Shown here piece after piece: positions 49,903 through 58,672 of a DNA stretch of 64,000 nucleotides. This stretch comes from Bacillus alkalisoli. GTDB lineage: Bacteria > Bacillota > Bacilli > Bacillales > Bacillaceae_I. The position numbers were made by a program, and so were the translations under genes. The number at the start of each line of letters is the position of its first letter. Within the stretch, counting starts at the first letter, position 1. Under the pieces are notes generated by a model. It saw nothing but the letters and a program-made list of their open reading frames with translations, was not told the origin of the DNA and did not search any database. The DNA lies in contig NZ_KZ454944.1 in NCBI RefSeq assembly GCF_002797415.1, forward strand, positions 2,002,665 to 2,066,664, in the 5' to 3' direction.

Positions 49903-50804
49903 TATACCGAAACTTCAACTTTTTTCTTCTTTATTGGAAGTTCCGCTAAGATCATTCCAACAAAAATAAAAATACAGCCAACTACCGCGAATGTAGAAAG
50001 TCTTTCATTTGCCCACAGATAACCAGTAATAGCGGCAAAAACTGGCTCCATCGCAAAAATTAATGCCACTCGAGTAGGAGATGTAAACTTTTGCACATGT
50101 GTTTGAATAAAAAAGGCAACAGTTGTAGCAAGAAAAGCACAAATTAACAGCGCAAAAACTACTTCAAAATGAAACAAATCTTGACTGTCTAACAACCAAG
50201 GCTTTTCAAATAGTAATGCACTGAACGTACTTAAAATGGCAACAGTAAAAATTTGTACAGTTGTTAACGCTATAGCCGTATAAATTTTTGTGAATTTTCC
50301 TGTTAAAACGATATGTACGGCAAATGAAACGGCACATAGTAAAACGAAAAAGTCTCCTATATTAAAAGCTAGATAATCGAACATAGTTAATAAATATAAA
50401 CCAAACGTTGCAATGGATACACCTACAATAGCTTGTTGATGTATTTTTTCTTTTAACCATAAAAAACAAATGATTGGAACAAGCACCACACTTAATCCAG
50501 TAATAAATCCTGCTTTAGATGAGGTCGTATAAACTAAGCCTAATGTTTGTAAGCCGTAACCAAAAAATAACCATACACCGAGTATAACCCCTGGTAACAT
50601 TACTTCTTTCTCTACAACCCAATTACCTTTTTTTCTTGCCAGTAATAATAAAACAAGTAGAGGTATTCCTGCTAAAAGAAATCTAACTGCATTGAAAGTA
50701 AAAGGTGGTAAAATGGCGATAGCATTTTGGACAAGGACAAAAGTAGAGCCCCATATAAATGCGACAAACAATAATAGTAAATCTGCTGTTAAGGTCTTTT
50801 TCAT
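49902..50804 (-). CDS. EamA/DMT family transporter
   Basis: A 300-residue protein of ten helices in two EamA repeats ('FIWGSTFVLVQNAI' near the N-terminus, 'SPTRVALIFAMEPVFAAITGYL' in the second). Probably an exporter of small metabolites; substrate unknown. Its ATG overlaps the stop of the RNase H-like gene by one base (TAATG), so it is translationally coupled to it. Confidence 0.88.
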   Translation of the reverse strand: MKKTLTADLLLLFVAFIWGSTFVLVQNAIAILPPFTFNAVRFLLAGIPLLVLLLLARKKGNWVVEKEVMLPGVILGVWLFFGYGLQTLGLVYTTSSKAGFITGLSVVLVPIICFLWLKEKIHQQAIVGVSIATFGLYLLTMFDYLAFNIGDFFVLLCAVSFAVHIVLTGKFTKIYTAIALTTVQIFTVAILSTFSALLFEKPWLLDSQDLFHFEVVFALLICAFLATTVAFFIQTHVQKFTSPTRVALIFAMEPVFAAITGYLWANERLSTFAVVGCIFIFVGMILAELPIKKKKVEVSV

Positions 50805-51205
50805 TATTTTTCTCCCGACTTATATAATTGAATTGCTTTTCGTGATAACTCGTCGGCGACAGCGTTTTGCTTGCTTGGAATCCATTTTATAAAAAATAAA
50901 TCTAATTGATTGGCAAGCTTCATTGCTTCTTCTAAAAGCCCACTATATTTATCATTTTTGGCAAATTGCTTTTCCATTGCACGTTCAACTGCTTGCGAGT
51001 CTGTTCGAAAGGAAACAATACGATAATCTTGTTCTACACATATTCTTAATGCATGAATCAATGCGTGATATTCCGCTTCATGGTTATTCATCATTCCTAG
51101 TGGAACAGAATAGCTTTCTGCTTTTCCATGTCCTTTAATAAAAATCCCTGCTCCTGATGGGCCCGGATCTCCAGCACTTGCCCCATCTATGTATACTTCA
51201 ATCAT
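50804..51205 (-). CDS. ypdQ: RNase HI-like protein YpdQ
   Basis: A 133-residue RNase H fold with the four acidic residues in place: 'YIDGASAGDPGPSGAG', 'NHEAEYHALIHAL', 'FRTDSQAVERAM' and 'PSKQNAVADELSRKA'. The start is ATG 51205, with GGAGG ten bases before; the open frame runs nine codons further without RBS. In B. subtilis ypdQ is also near ypeP and cspD. Whether it cuts RNA-DNA hybrids is not settled. Confidence 0.88.
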   Translation of the reverse strand: MIEVYIDGASAGDPGPSGAGIFIKGHGKAESYSVPLGMMNNHEAEYHALIHALRICVEQDYRIVSFRTDSQAVERAMEKQFAKNDKYSGLLEEAMKLANQLDLFFIKWIPSKQNAVADELSRKAIQLYKSGEK

Positions 51206-51344
51206 GATAGCAAACCTCCAATATTCTCTCACCGTAACATTTGTACTAACATAAAAACGCTGTAATTGTGATAAGATAAAAATACAATACTAACACTCAT
51301 TATAGAAGGAAAAGCGTTCATATAAAAGAAAAAATGGAGAGGTT

Positions 51345-52013
51345 ATGATGAAATTTACTGTAGAGTGGCAATATCGTACACCGAAAAAACTAGAAACGAC
51401 TTTTAGAAGCGAAGAAATGTCTTTAGGTGAGGTATTAGTTTTAAGTGATGACCTAGAGAAGACCGGGCGAACAAAAGAGCTACTTTTTATAGATGATCAA
51501 GGAACAACATGGACGAAAAAAGAATTACAAAGATGGTTAAAGCAAAGTGATACAGAAATGATGGACATTGTTGCGTACTTTGATGGCGGCTTTGATGTAG
51601 AAACGAACTTGGCAGGTATAGGCATTGTTATTTATTACACAAAAAATAAAAAGCACTACCGAGTTAGAATGAATGCCAGGTTAGAAGAGCTTGAAACGAA
51701 TAATGAAGCAGAGTATGCAGCATGTTACTTTTTAATACAACAATTAGAGCAGTTAGATATTAAGAGCACTGAAGTAGAATTCAGAGGCGACTCTCAAGTC
51801 GTGCTTCAGCAATTATCAGGTGAGTGGCCATGCTATGATGATACATTAAACCTATGGCTTGATAAAATCGAACAAAAAGTAAAAGCACTCAAGATTAGGC
51901 CGAAATTTAGTCCTATTAATAGAAAACAAAATGCCGAAGCTGATCAACTTGCTACCCAAGCGTTAGAAGGTACTCCGATTCAAAGTACAATAGAATTGGA
52001 ACAAAGGAAGTGA
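51345..52013 (+). CDS. ypeP: RNase HI-like protein YpeP with N-terminal extension
   Basis: 222 residues: about 75 residues of unknown fold, then an RNase H domain with 'AYFDGGFDVETNLAGIGI', 'TNNEAEYAACYFL', 'FRGDSQVVLQQL' and 'NRKQNAEADQLATQAL'. Catalytic acids are retained. It stands divergent from ypdQ and seven bases before ypeQ. GGAGAGG precedes the ATG pair. Confidence 0.88.
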   Translation: MMKFTVEWQYRTPKKLETTFRSEEMSLGEVLVLSDDLEKTGRTKELLFIDDQGTTWTKKELQRWLKQSDTEMMDIVAYFDGGFDVETNLAGIGIVIYYTKNKKHYRVRMNARLEELETNNEAEYAACYFLIQQLEQLDIKSTEVEFRGDSQVVLQQLSGEWPCYDDTLNLWLDKIEQKVKALKIRPKFSPINRKQNAEADQLATQALEGTPIQSTIELEQRK

Positions 52014-52020
52014 AGTCATT

Positions 52021-52203
52021 TTGAGTAGAAAAAAGATATTGATGGAAGTAGGAGAGATATTAGACACTTTCTGTCATGAATGTCTCGTGAAGAAAACGTT
52101 ACGAAAAGAAATGGGGAAAAAATATGCGCAGTCTTTTTGTATTAAGGAATGCACGGTAGGTCAAGACATAAAAAGGCTAGGAGAGCAACTCGATAATAAG
52201 TGA
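52021..52203 (+). CDS. ypeQ: YpeQ zinc-finger protein
   Basis: A 60-residue protein with 'CHECLVKKTLRKEMGKKYAQSFC' and 'ECTVGQ', four Cys plus His as a small zinc site. It matches YpeQ in length and place. Start TTG 52021, overlapping the upstream reading by few bases with GGAAGTGA as RBS. Function unknown. Confidence 0.82.
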   Translation: MSRKKILMEVGEILDTFCHECLVKKTLRKEMGKKYAQSFCIKECTVGQDIKRLGEQLDNK

Positions 52204-52207
52204 AACG

Positions 52208-52236
52208 AAAAAAGAGAGGGGATTCCTCTCTTTTAA
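52208..52236. terminator. Bidirectional terminator between ypeQ and the DUF2564 gene
   Basis: AAAAGAGAGG/CCTCTCTTTT stem with loop GGATT. Confidence 0.85.
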
Positions 52237-52505
52237 TGCTTTTTAGCTTCAGATAGCTGGTGTTCACATTGAGCAAGTGACTGCTCCGCTTTTTGTAAAA
52301 ATTCTGTGTCCATCCCAGTACTATGTTGGTTAGCTTCGTTAAGCATTGTTCTTGCATTTGCAATAGCTCTTCCTGCGTTATTCAAAGCTTCAGGGTCTAG
52401 ACTCATTGTTGCAGAGCCAACCATTTTTTGTGCAGACTCTATGGAAACTTCTACTTGCATTAGGTCGTTGTATCCTGTGTGTAATTCATTTTGGTTTTGG
52501 TCCAT
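52233..52505 (-). CDS. DUF2564 family protein
   Basis: A 90-residue two-helix protein: 'GYNDLMQVEVSIESAQKMVGSATMSLDPEALNNA' and 'FLQKAEQSLAQCEHQLSEAKK'. This matches the DUF2564 pattern of Bacillus. Function unknown. GGAGG with good spacing before the ATG. Confidence 0.8.
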   Translation of the reverse strand: MDQNQNELHTGYNDLMQVEVSIESAQKMVGSATMSLDPEALNNAGRAIANARTMLNEANQHSTGMDTEFLQKAEQSLAQCEHQLSEAKKH

Positions 52506-52619
52506 GTATTAATACCTCCTCATACTATTAGAATCGGTATTATTTGTAGAAGATATGCATGAATTATTTTATGAATTTTATTGAATGGAATTAGTACAGG
52601 ATAGGTGAAGCAGGTTATT

Positions 52620-52745
52620 ATAGACGTTTTATGGACACTTTCCAAGTAATCACACGTCAAATTGGTCTTAATAGTACTTTTATGGGCAATTCCCACTCAA
52701 TCAACTAGCTAATTGGTCTTAATATCAACTTTTCATTAGTGTCAA
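52620..52745. repeat. Tandem array III: 51-bp period, two units plus a partial third
   Basis: TTTTATGG(A/G)CA occurs at 52627 and 52678 and ATTGGTCTTAATA at 52661 and 52712: both boxes are 51 bases apart. Read on the minus strand the order is TG(T/C)CCATAAAA, then ATTAAGACCAAT, the same grammar as array II. It lies in the 310-bp gap upstream of the DUF2564 gene. Confidence 0.75.
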
Positions 52746-52767
52746 ACATTATAATGGAAAAGTATAT

Positions 52768-52797
52768 AAAAAAGAGACGATTAGATCGTCTCTTTGT
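52768..52797 (-). terminator. Terminator of cspD
   Basis: AAAGAGACGAT/ATCGTCTCTTT stem with a 3-base loop, followed on the minus strand by TTTTATATAC. Confidence 0.88.
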
Positions 52798-52815
52798 ATG
52801 GTCGGTTCTTATAGA

Positions 52816-53016
52816 TTAAAGTTTAGTTACGTTTGCAGCTTGAGGTCCGCGGTTACCATCTACGATTTCGAAAGAAACTTCTTGACCTTCTTCTAAAGAT
52901 TTGAAACCATCACCTTGGATAGCTGAGAAGTGTACGAATACATCGTCTCCACCTTCAACTTCGATGAAACCGAAACCTTTTTCATTGTTGAACCATTTTA
53001 CTTTACCGTTTTGCAT
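52816..53016 (-). CDS. cspD: Cold shock protein CspD
   Basis: A 66-residue single cold-shock domain with RNP1 'KGFGFIEV' and RNP2 'VFVHFSAI'. It binds single-stranded RNA as a chaperone. The ATG 53016 has GGAGGAAAAG in front; further upstream codons belong to the leader. A strong promoter at 53092-53120 gives a leader of about 70 bases. Located near ypeP/ypeQ, as cspD is in B. subtilis. Confidence 0.95.
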   Translation of the reverse strand: MQNGKVKWFNNEKGFGFIEVEGGDDVFVHFSAIQGDGFKSLEEGQEVSFEIVDGNRGPQAANVTKL

Positions 53017-53091
53017 AATTCTTTTCCTCCTAATACATGACGCGTAAAAATTCATCTAGGCATTTTTTTCTATGAGTCTAAATGTATCTTA

Positions 53092-53120
53092 AATATACAC
53101 AATTCAAAATAATTCGTCAA
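53092..53120 (-). promoter_or_regulatory. Sigma-A promoter of cspD
   Basis: On the minus strand TTGACG, a 17-base spacer and TATATT. The leader contains runs of A and T but no clear hairpin near the RBS. Confidence 0.8.
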
Positions 53121-53180
53121 GTAATATCTTTGGACTGTTTTTTTGTATGATTTCATACAATTAAATGAGGGGGAATGGAG

Positions 53181-53426
53181 ATGATGCGGACAGAATTTGA
53201 AGGAACAACCTATATAATTAAACTCAATGAGAGAATAGAGTATATTCCATTTTATGAACACGAAATTTTGCAAATGATTGGGCGAAGCTTACCACAAATT
53301 GTGGAACATAAAGTATTTGCCGTATTTTTTGAGGACTATTTTTTCGCAGGAAAATTAGACGAAACATTAACACCGACAGTTACGGTTGATTGCATCATTC
53401 CAAAATCCAATATTATTAACGAGTAG
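53181..53426 (+). CDS. Hypothetical protein (81-83 aa)
   Basis: A protein with 'YIIKLNERIEYIPFYEHEILQMIGRSLPQIVEHKVFAVFF', mixed alpha/beta, no recognised domain. Three ATG codons (53175, 53181, 53184) follow GAGGGGGA; spacing favours the second or third. It has its own terminator. Confidence 0.65.
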   Translation: MMRTEFEGTTYIIKLNERIEYIPFYEHEILQMIGRSLPQIVEHKVFAVFFEDYFFAGKLDETLTPTVTVDCIIPKSNIINE

Positions 53427-53450
53427 AACACTATATTGTGTTCTTTTTTT
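53425..53450 (+). terminator. Terminator upstream of desK
   Basis: AGAACAC/GTGTTCT stem followed by T7; overlaps the stop codon of the previous gene. Confidence 0.85.
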
Positions 53451-53526
53451 ATGGAAAATTTACCATATTGGTAAACTTATATGATAAAATAACAAGAAAA
53501 TAGCACTGGAAAAAGAGGAAAAACAC

Positions 53527-54657
53527 ATGAAGCCAAAAATAGCTTTTTTCCAAAAAGGCACCGGAATTTCTCCATATATTTGGACCGTATTTAGTATTTT
53601 ACCGTTCTACTTTATATTTCAATCGCAATCAACGTTAGAAATTGTAATAGGTATTGTTTTAACCATCGTTTTTTTCTTGTCGTATCGATTTGCTTTTATT
53701 TCTAAAAAATGGCCAGTCTATTTGTGGACATGCATCTTAATTGCCATTTCCATTACAATGACAATCGTTTTCCAGTTTGTCTACTTTGCTTTTTATATTG
53801 CTTATTATAATGGAAAGATAAAAAATCGAGTCGCATTTTTTACTTTATATATTATTCATTTAATTGCTACAACTATTTCCATCAACTATAATATCGTTTT
53901 ACAAAAGGAATTATTCTTAACACAAATTCCATTTATCTTAATTATTTGGATGAGTGTCATCTTACTTCCATTTAACTTATATAATAAACGAAAGCAAGAC
54001 AAGTTAGAGGAGCAATTAGAAGACGCTAATAAGCGTATTGCTGAACTAATTAAGCATGAAGAACGACAACGTATTGCCCGTGACCTACATGATACATTAG
54101 GTCAAAAACTTTCACTTATCGGCTTAAAGAGCGATTTAGCAAGAAAATTAATTTATAAAGACCCTGAAAAAGCAAAATCTGAGCTTAAAGATGTGCAACA
54201 AACTTCAAGAACAGCTTTAAATGAAGTTCGGAAAATGGTGTCACAAATGCGCGGCATTCGCCTAAAAGAAGAATTACTAAGAGTAAAACAGTTACTAGAT
54301 GCTGCAGAAATAAAATTAACGATCAATCACGATTTACCATTAAAAGGTGTTTCGCCTTTTGTCGAGAATATATTAAGTATGTGTTTAAAAGAATCGGTAA
54401 CGAATGTGGTGAAACATAGTAAAACAAATCAATGTGATATTTCCATAAAGCATGATCAGGATGAAGTGAAAATGATTATAAAAGACTATGGAGTAGGATT
54501 GGCAACAGATATTGATTTTTCAAAAGGCAGCGGACTTCAAGGTATGAGAGAAAGATTAGAATTCGTAAATGGAAACTTTGAGATTACCGGTAAAAGTGGG
54601 ACGACTATAACAATAACCGTGCCAATAGTAGAAAAAGGAAAGGAGGCGCCTAAATGA
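53527..54657 (+). CDS. desK: Membrane-fluidity sensor kinase DesK
   Basis: A 376-residue histidine kinase closely matching B. subtilis DesK: 'GISPYIWTVFSILPFYFI' at the start, five membrane helices up to about 150, and a linker coiled coil. His188 lies in 'RQRIARDLHDTLGQKLSLIG', and there is an HATPase domain ('KGSGLQGMRERLEF'). It senses thicker, ordered membranes in the cold. desR follows, overlapping by four bases. The desaturase gene des, which normally precedes the pair, is absent from this position. Confidence 0.95.
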   Translation: MKPKIAFFQKGTGISPYIWTVFSILPFYFIFQSQSTLEIVIGIVLTIVFFLSYRFAFISKKWPVYLWTCILIAISITMTIVFQFVYFAFYIAYYNGKIKNRVAFFTLYIIHLIATTISINYNIVLQKELFLTQIPFILIIWMSVILLPFNLYNKRKQDKLEEQLEDANKRIAELIKHEERQRIARDLHDTLGQKLSLIGLKSDLARKLIYKDPEKAKSELKDVQQTSRTALNEVRKMVSQMRGIRLKEELLRVKQLLDAAEIKLTINHDLPLKGVSPFVENILSMCLKESVTNVVKHSKTNQCDISIKHDQDEVKMIIKDYGVGLATDIDFSKGSGLQGMRERLEFVNGNFEITGKSGTTITITVPIVEKGKEAPK

Positions 54658-55253
54658 TTCGTATTGTTATTGCTGAAGATCAGCGTATGATGTTAGGAGC
54701 CTTAGGATCTTTACTTGATTTAGAAGACGACTTGGAAGTGGTAGGTAAAGCAAGTAACGGAAAAGAAGCGGTTGAGCTTTTTCATCAATACAAACCAGAC
54801 GTATGTATTATGGATATTGAAATGCCTGAGAAAACTGGACTTGAAGCAGCAGAAGAAATAATGGGGCAAGGGTGTAAAGTAATTATATTAACTACTTTTG
54901 CACGTTCTGGATATTTTCAACGAGCATTAAAAGCTGGAGTTAGTGGTTATTTGCTTAAAGATAGCCCTAGCGAAGATTTAGCTGATTGTATTCGCAGTGT
55001 CATGTCAGGTCGAAGAATGTATGCTCCAGAACTAATGGACGATGTGTATAGTGAAGAAAACCCATTAACAGAAAGAGAATTAGCTGTACTAGGACTTGTT
55101 GCTGATGGAAAAAACACGAAAGAAATCGCAGACGAATTGAGCATTAAATCTGGTACAGTACGAAATTACATTTCCACTATATTAGATAAATTAGAAGTGA
55201 AAAACAGAATCGAAGCGATAACTCAGTCAAAAGAAAAGGGCTGGTTTAAGTAA
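54654..55253 (+). CDS. desR: Response regulator DesR
   Basis: A 199-residue NarL-family regulator. The receiver has phospho-acceptor Asp54 in 'CIMDIEMPEKTGLEA'; the C-terminal LuxR-type helix-turn-helix is 'LTERELAVLGLVADGKNTKEIADELSIKSGTVRNY' (about 139-175). Phosphorylated DesR activates the desaturase promoter in B. subtilis. Overlap with desK means coupled translation. A terminator follows. Confidence 0.95.
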   Translation: MIRIVIAEDQRMMLGALGSLLDLEDDLEVVGKASNGKEAVELFHQYKPDVCIMDIEMPEKTGLEAAEEIMGQGCKVIILTTFARSGYFQRALKAGVSGYLLKDSPSEDLADCIRSVMSGRRMYAPELMDDVYSEENPLTERELAVLGLVADGKNTKEIADELSIKSGTVRNYISTILDKLEVKNRIEAITQSKEKGWFK

Positions 55254-55258
55254 GGGAT

Positions 55259-55293
55259 TGAGAGCCTATGTATTGATAGGTTCTTTTTTTTAC
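55259..55293 (+). terminator. Terminator of desKR
   Basis: AGAGCCTAT/ATAGGTTCT stem (G-U included) followed by T7. Confidence 0.8.
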
Positions 55294-55430
55294 ATTTGAC
55301 AACGGTTTCTGGATATATTAGAAATTTTCCGGATAAATGATATTAAGAAAACAAAATACTACCTATAAATTTACTTAGAGGATATATTATGGTTATAATG
55401 GATTATCAATATCGAAAGGAAGTGCAAAAA

Positions 55431-55715
55431 ATGAATGTAACCAACCATACGATAGATCGAATAAACGATCCAACTGGAATTTTAGCTGGAGATAGATATG
55501 AAATCATCCTTCAAGTAGACGTAGAGGCCGAGGATGAGCTATTTTCCGAACAAGGTATATACATAAAACTGATTTTTGCTGTAGACGAAAATGCTTCTAG
55601 AATTGCCCAATACCAAGTCTTCGAAAGCAACACAAACAAATACTTAGAATTCTCCTTAGAAGACGAAGAACTAGAAGAACTTCAAAAATACTGCTCCACA
55701 ATAATAAACAATTGA
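55431..55715 (+). CDS. DUF6509-like protein
   Basis: A 94-residue acidic protein with 'DRINDPTGILAGDRYEIILQVDVEAEDELFSEQG' and 'YQVFESNTNKYLEFSLEDEELEEL', the pattern I associate with DUF6509. ATG 55431 is preferred since AAGGAAG lies upstream. Function unknown. Confidence 0.72.
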   Translation: MNVTNHTIDRINDPTGILAGDRYEIILQVDVEAEDELFSEQGIYIKLIFAVDENASRIAQYQVFESNTNKYLEFSLEDEELEELQKYCSTIINN

Positions 55716-55766
55716 GTCCGTTTCATAATGTATTATAACTATACGAAAAACGAATAATAACAGCAT
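55712..55766. repeat. Family B half element, copy 7
   Basis: GAGTCCGTTTCATAATGTA followed by ACTATACGAAAAACGAATAA, matching one arm of copies 3 and 4 in reverse. The other arm is missing. It begins at the stop codon of the preceding gene. Confidence 0.7.
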
Positions 55767-55802
55767 ATTTTCATTAAAAACAAATTTTAAAACGATCAAA
55801 GT

Positions 55803-55838
55803 GAACTGGGCAAATTTTTCATCCAGTTCTTTTTTTTT
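55803..55838 (+). terminator. Terminator of the DUF6509-like gene
   Basis: GAACTGG/CCAGTTC stem, then T9; a half element lies between it and the gene. Confidence 0.8.
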
Positions 55839-55920
55839 GTTGTATAATAGATTAATCTTCGAGTTTTAACTTCCAACAAAACCTCTAAAACAAATCCACC
55901 AATAACAAGGAGAAACACTT

Positions 55921-58089
55921 ATGAAATTAATTATTGCCGAAAAACCTGACCAAGGGTTAAAGTTAGCATCACCGTTTACTTTTAAAAAGAAAACGGGTTA
56001 TGTAGAAATTAGTCCATGTGAACACTTTCCAAAAGGAGCTCTATTAACTTGGGCAGTTGGCCATTTATGTGAACTAGTACCTCCAGAAGAATACGATATG
56101 AAATGGAAAAAATGGTCATTAACAACTCTACCAATTTTACCAGAACGCTTTAAACATAAAGTGACAAAATCAAAGTGGAAGCAGTTTAATATTGTAAAAG
56201 AGCTCGTTCAAAGACAAGAAGTGAAGGAAATCATTATTGCTGGAGACGCAGAACGTGAAGGGGAAGCCATCATCCGTGTTATTCTTACGCAATGTAAAAA
56301 TAAAAAGCCAATGAAACGGTTATGGATTTCTTCTTTAACACCTAAATCTGTCATTAAAGGCTTTGAAAACCTATTGGATGAACAAGATACAAGAAACATA
56401 TATTACGAGGCTTTAAGTAGAGCTTGTGCAGACTGGTTAATCGGAATGAATGCCTCTAGAGCTTACACATTACTTTTACAGCAAAAAGGTGTATCAGACG
56501 TTTTTTCTACTGGGAGAGTCCAAACTCCGACACTAGCCCTTATAGTAAAAAGAGAATTAGAGATTGATAACTTCGTTTCTAAACCTTTTTGGGAAGTGCT
56601 AGCAACCTTTAATATGGACGGCAAAACGTTTGAAGGGAAATGGCATAAGGAAAATGAGTCACGACTCGATAACGAAGAACTGGCATATAAAGTCATGCAA
56701 TTTTGTAAAGGGAAAACTGCGAAAATAGATTCAACCGAAAAAGAGAGAAAAGAGTTCCAACCTCCGCTGTTACATAATTTATCTTCTTTACAGGCTACAG
56801 CCAATAGAATGTATAAATTTTCTCCACAAATGACGTTAGAAATTGCACAAAAACTGTATGTAAAAGGAATCATTTCTTATCCTAGATCTGACTCTAGTTT
56901 TGTAACGAAAGAAGAAGCAGCAGGCTTTCCAGATACGTTAAACAAATTGAGTAGGCTAGATGCATTTCAATCATTTTTTCCGTTACCGGTAAAGTCCATT
57001 ATGAATAATAAGCGCTATGTGAATGAGAAAAAAGTGACGGATCACTATGCCATTATTCCGACAGAGCAAGTAACAGAACCTTCTAAAATGTCTGGTGAAG
57101 AATCAAAGATTTATTCCCTAATTGTACAGCGATTAATAGCGGCCCATTATGAGAAAGCAATTTTTGACTATACAACCATAAATACGGTAGTCGATGATCG
57201 TGCTACTTTTCTATCAAAAGGAAAAGAGCAAATACAAGAAGGCTGGAGAAAAGTTATTTATGGGAATAAAAAAGAAGAAACGGATGAAGACGAACAAGAC
57301 TTACCTACACTTTCAGAAGGAGAAGAGGGAGTTGTTCAAGACGTTAAAGTAAAAGATGGGAAAACACAACCACCTAAAAGGTATACAGAAGGACAACTTA
57401 TCACGCTAATGAAAACAGCGGGTAAGCATTTAGAAGATGGAGAACTAAGTAAAGTATTAAACAGTACAGAAGGTCTAGGTACCGAAGCAACTCGAGCTGG
57501 AATTATTGGTGTACTGAAGGACCGAAAATATATAGACGTAAAGAAAAATCAAGTGTTCGCAACGAACAAAGGGAAATTATTAATTCAATCGTTGGGCGAA
57601 AGCATCCTTGCATCTCCAGAGATGACGGCGAAATGGGAACAACGCTTAAGTGAAATTGGGGACGGGAAAGCATCTCCGCAACAATTTATGGAACAAGCAA
57701 AGAAGCTTACTGAAAAATTAATTGATGATGCTAAGGTGGAAAGTGAAAATTGGAATTTTGAAAGTTACGATTTAACGGAATTTAGTCGTGACAGTAAATA
57801 TAAAAAGAAGTTTAAAACAGTAGGAACAAAAATAGGCAACTGTAAAAAATGTGATGGAGATGTCGTGGATAAAGGTAGCTTTTATGGCTGCTCGAATTAC
57901 AGTAAAACAAAATGTAATTTTACGATGTCTAAGAAAATTCTCGGTAAAACGATCTCTCAAGCGAATGCAAAGAAGATTTTGAATGAAGGAGCTACGGATG
58001 TTATTAAAGGCTTTAAAAAAGGAGAAAAAGTGTTTAATGCTAAACTTCAATGGAAGGACGATAAAGTACAATTTTTGTTTGATATTTAA
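55921..58089 (+). CDS. topB: DNA topoisomerase III
   Basis: A 722-residue type IA topoisomerase that decatenates single-stranded DNA. TOPRIM domain 'LIIAEKPDQG ... AGDAEREGE'; active Tyr in 'GIISYPRSDSSF' (about 320); 'EGLGTEATRAGII' follows. A C-terminal zinc-ribbon-like cluster 'CKKCDGDVVDKGSFYGCSNYSKTKC' ends the chain. AAGGAGA before the ATG. Length is normal for Firmicute TopB. Confidence 0.95.
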   Translation: MKLIIAEKPDQGLKLASPFTFKKKTGYVEISPCEHFPKGALLTWAVGHLCELVPPEEYDMKWKKWSLTTLPILPERFKHKVTKSKWKQFNIVKELVQRQEVKEIIIAGDAEREGEAIIRVILTQCKNKKPMKRLWISSLTPKSVIKGFENLLDEQDTRNIYYEALSRACADWLIGMNASRAYTLLLQQKGVSDVFSTGRVQTPTLALIVKRELEIDNFVSKPFWEVLATFNMDGKTFEGKWHKENESRLDNEELAYKVMQFCKGKTAKIDSTEKERKEFQPPLLHNLSSLQATANRMYKFSPQMTLEIAQKLYVKGIISYPRSDSSFVTKEEAAGFPDTLNKLSRLDAFQSFFPLPVKSIMNNKRYVNEKKVTDHYAIIPTEQVTEPSKMSGEESKIYSLIVQRLIAAHYEKAIFDYTTINTVVDDRATFLSKGKEQIQEGWRKVIYGNKKEETDEDEQDLPTLSEGEEGVVQDVKVKDGKTQPPKRYTEGQLITLMKTAGKHLEDGELSKVLNSTEGLGTEATRAGIIGVLKDRKYIDVKKNQVFATNKGKLLIQSLGESILASPEMTAKWEQRLSEIGDGKASPQQFMEQAKKLTEKLIDDAKVESENWNFESYDLTEFSRDSKYKKKFKTVGTKIGNCKKCDGDVVDKGSFYGCSNYSKTKCNFTMSKKILGKTISQANAKKILNEGATDVIKGFKKGEKVFNAKLQWKDDKVQFLFDI

Positions 58090-58155
58090 GGAAACTAGTA
58101 TAATAATTCTTTCGACATAGAACTATTTCTACAATAAATTTACCGTATTATAGTC

Positions 58156-58272
58156 GTGCCGGTGGTGTGGCCGCTTTCCGCGGGGGAGGCGGTGAGCCTC
58201 CTCGAGCCCAAGGGTTCTGTGGGGTCTCACCAGCCTTCCTTCTCCCGCAGGAGTCGGCCACACCACCGGCAC
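58156..58272 (-). mobile_element. GC-rich element (family A), copy 5
   Basis: 117 bp downstream of topB: a reverse core (CGCTTTCCGCGGG, TGTGGGGTCTCACC, CTCCCGCAGGAGTC) between a perfect 17-bp arm pair, GTGCCGGTGGTGTGGCC and GGCCACACCACCGGCAC. The arms share no sequence with those of copies 1-4. It may also act as transcription barrier after topB, which has no other terminator. Confidence 0.85.
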
Positions 58273-58325
58273 TTTAATATCTATTTTCCCCTTTTTAAGC
58301 CTATTTCGACCTTTCCGAAAACACC

Positions 58326-58544
58326 TTATCTTTTTTTCTTCTTCGAATTATCAACGACAAACTTACTTTTTACCACCTTATCCAGCGTAACCTGAACATG
58401 ATAATTTTTTTCATCAATAGAAACGATGCTTTCAATTTTCCCTTTTTTTCCTTTGATTTTCAACTCTGATCCTTCAGTAGGCAAATTTTTAACTAACTGA
58501 CTTAACAATAAGTTTTTGTTTTCAAAATATTTCACTACAAACAT
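58326..58544 (-). CDS. Small basic protein (72 aa)
   Basis: A beta-rich looking basic protein: 'ELKIKGKKGKIESIVSIDEKNYHVQVTLDKVVKSKFVV' and a KKKKR end. The middle could be a small SH3/KOW-like barrel (impression only). AGGTGA precedes the ATG. Not recognised. Confidence 0.6.
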   Translation of the reverse strand: MFVVKYFENKNLLLSQLVKNLPTEGSELKIKGKKGKIESIVSIDEKNYHVQVTLDKVVKSKFVVDNSKKKKR

Positions 58545-58672
58545 TTACTTTCACCTAATTTCTATAAGATTGTCGCAAAACAAATCATTTCATAGAAAAA
58601 TATGTACTTTTACCTGTATATATACTAAAAAAATATTTTTATTTAAGAGGAAAAATATTGTAATAAATAGCC

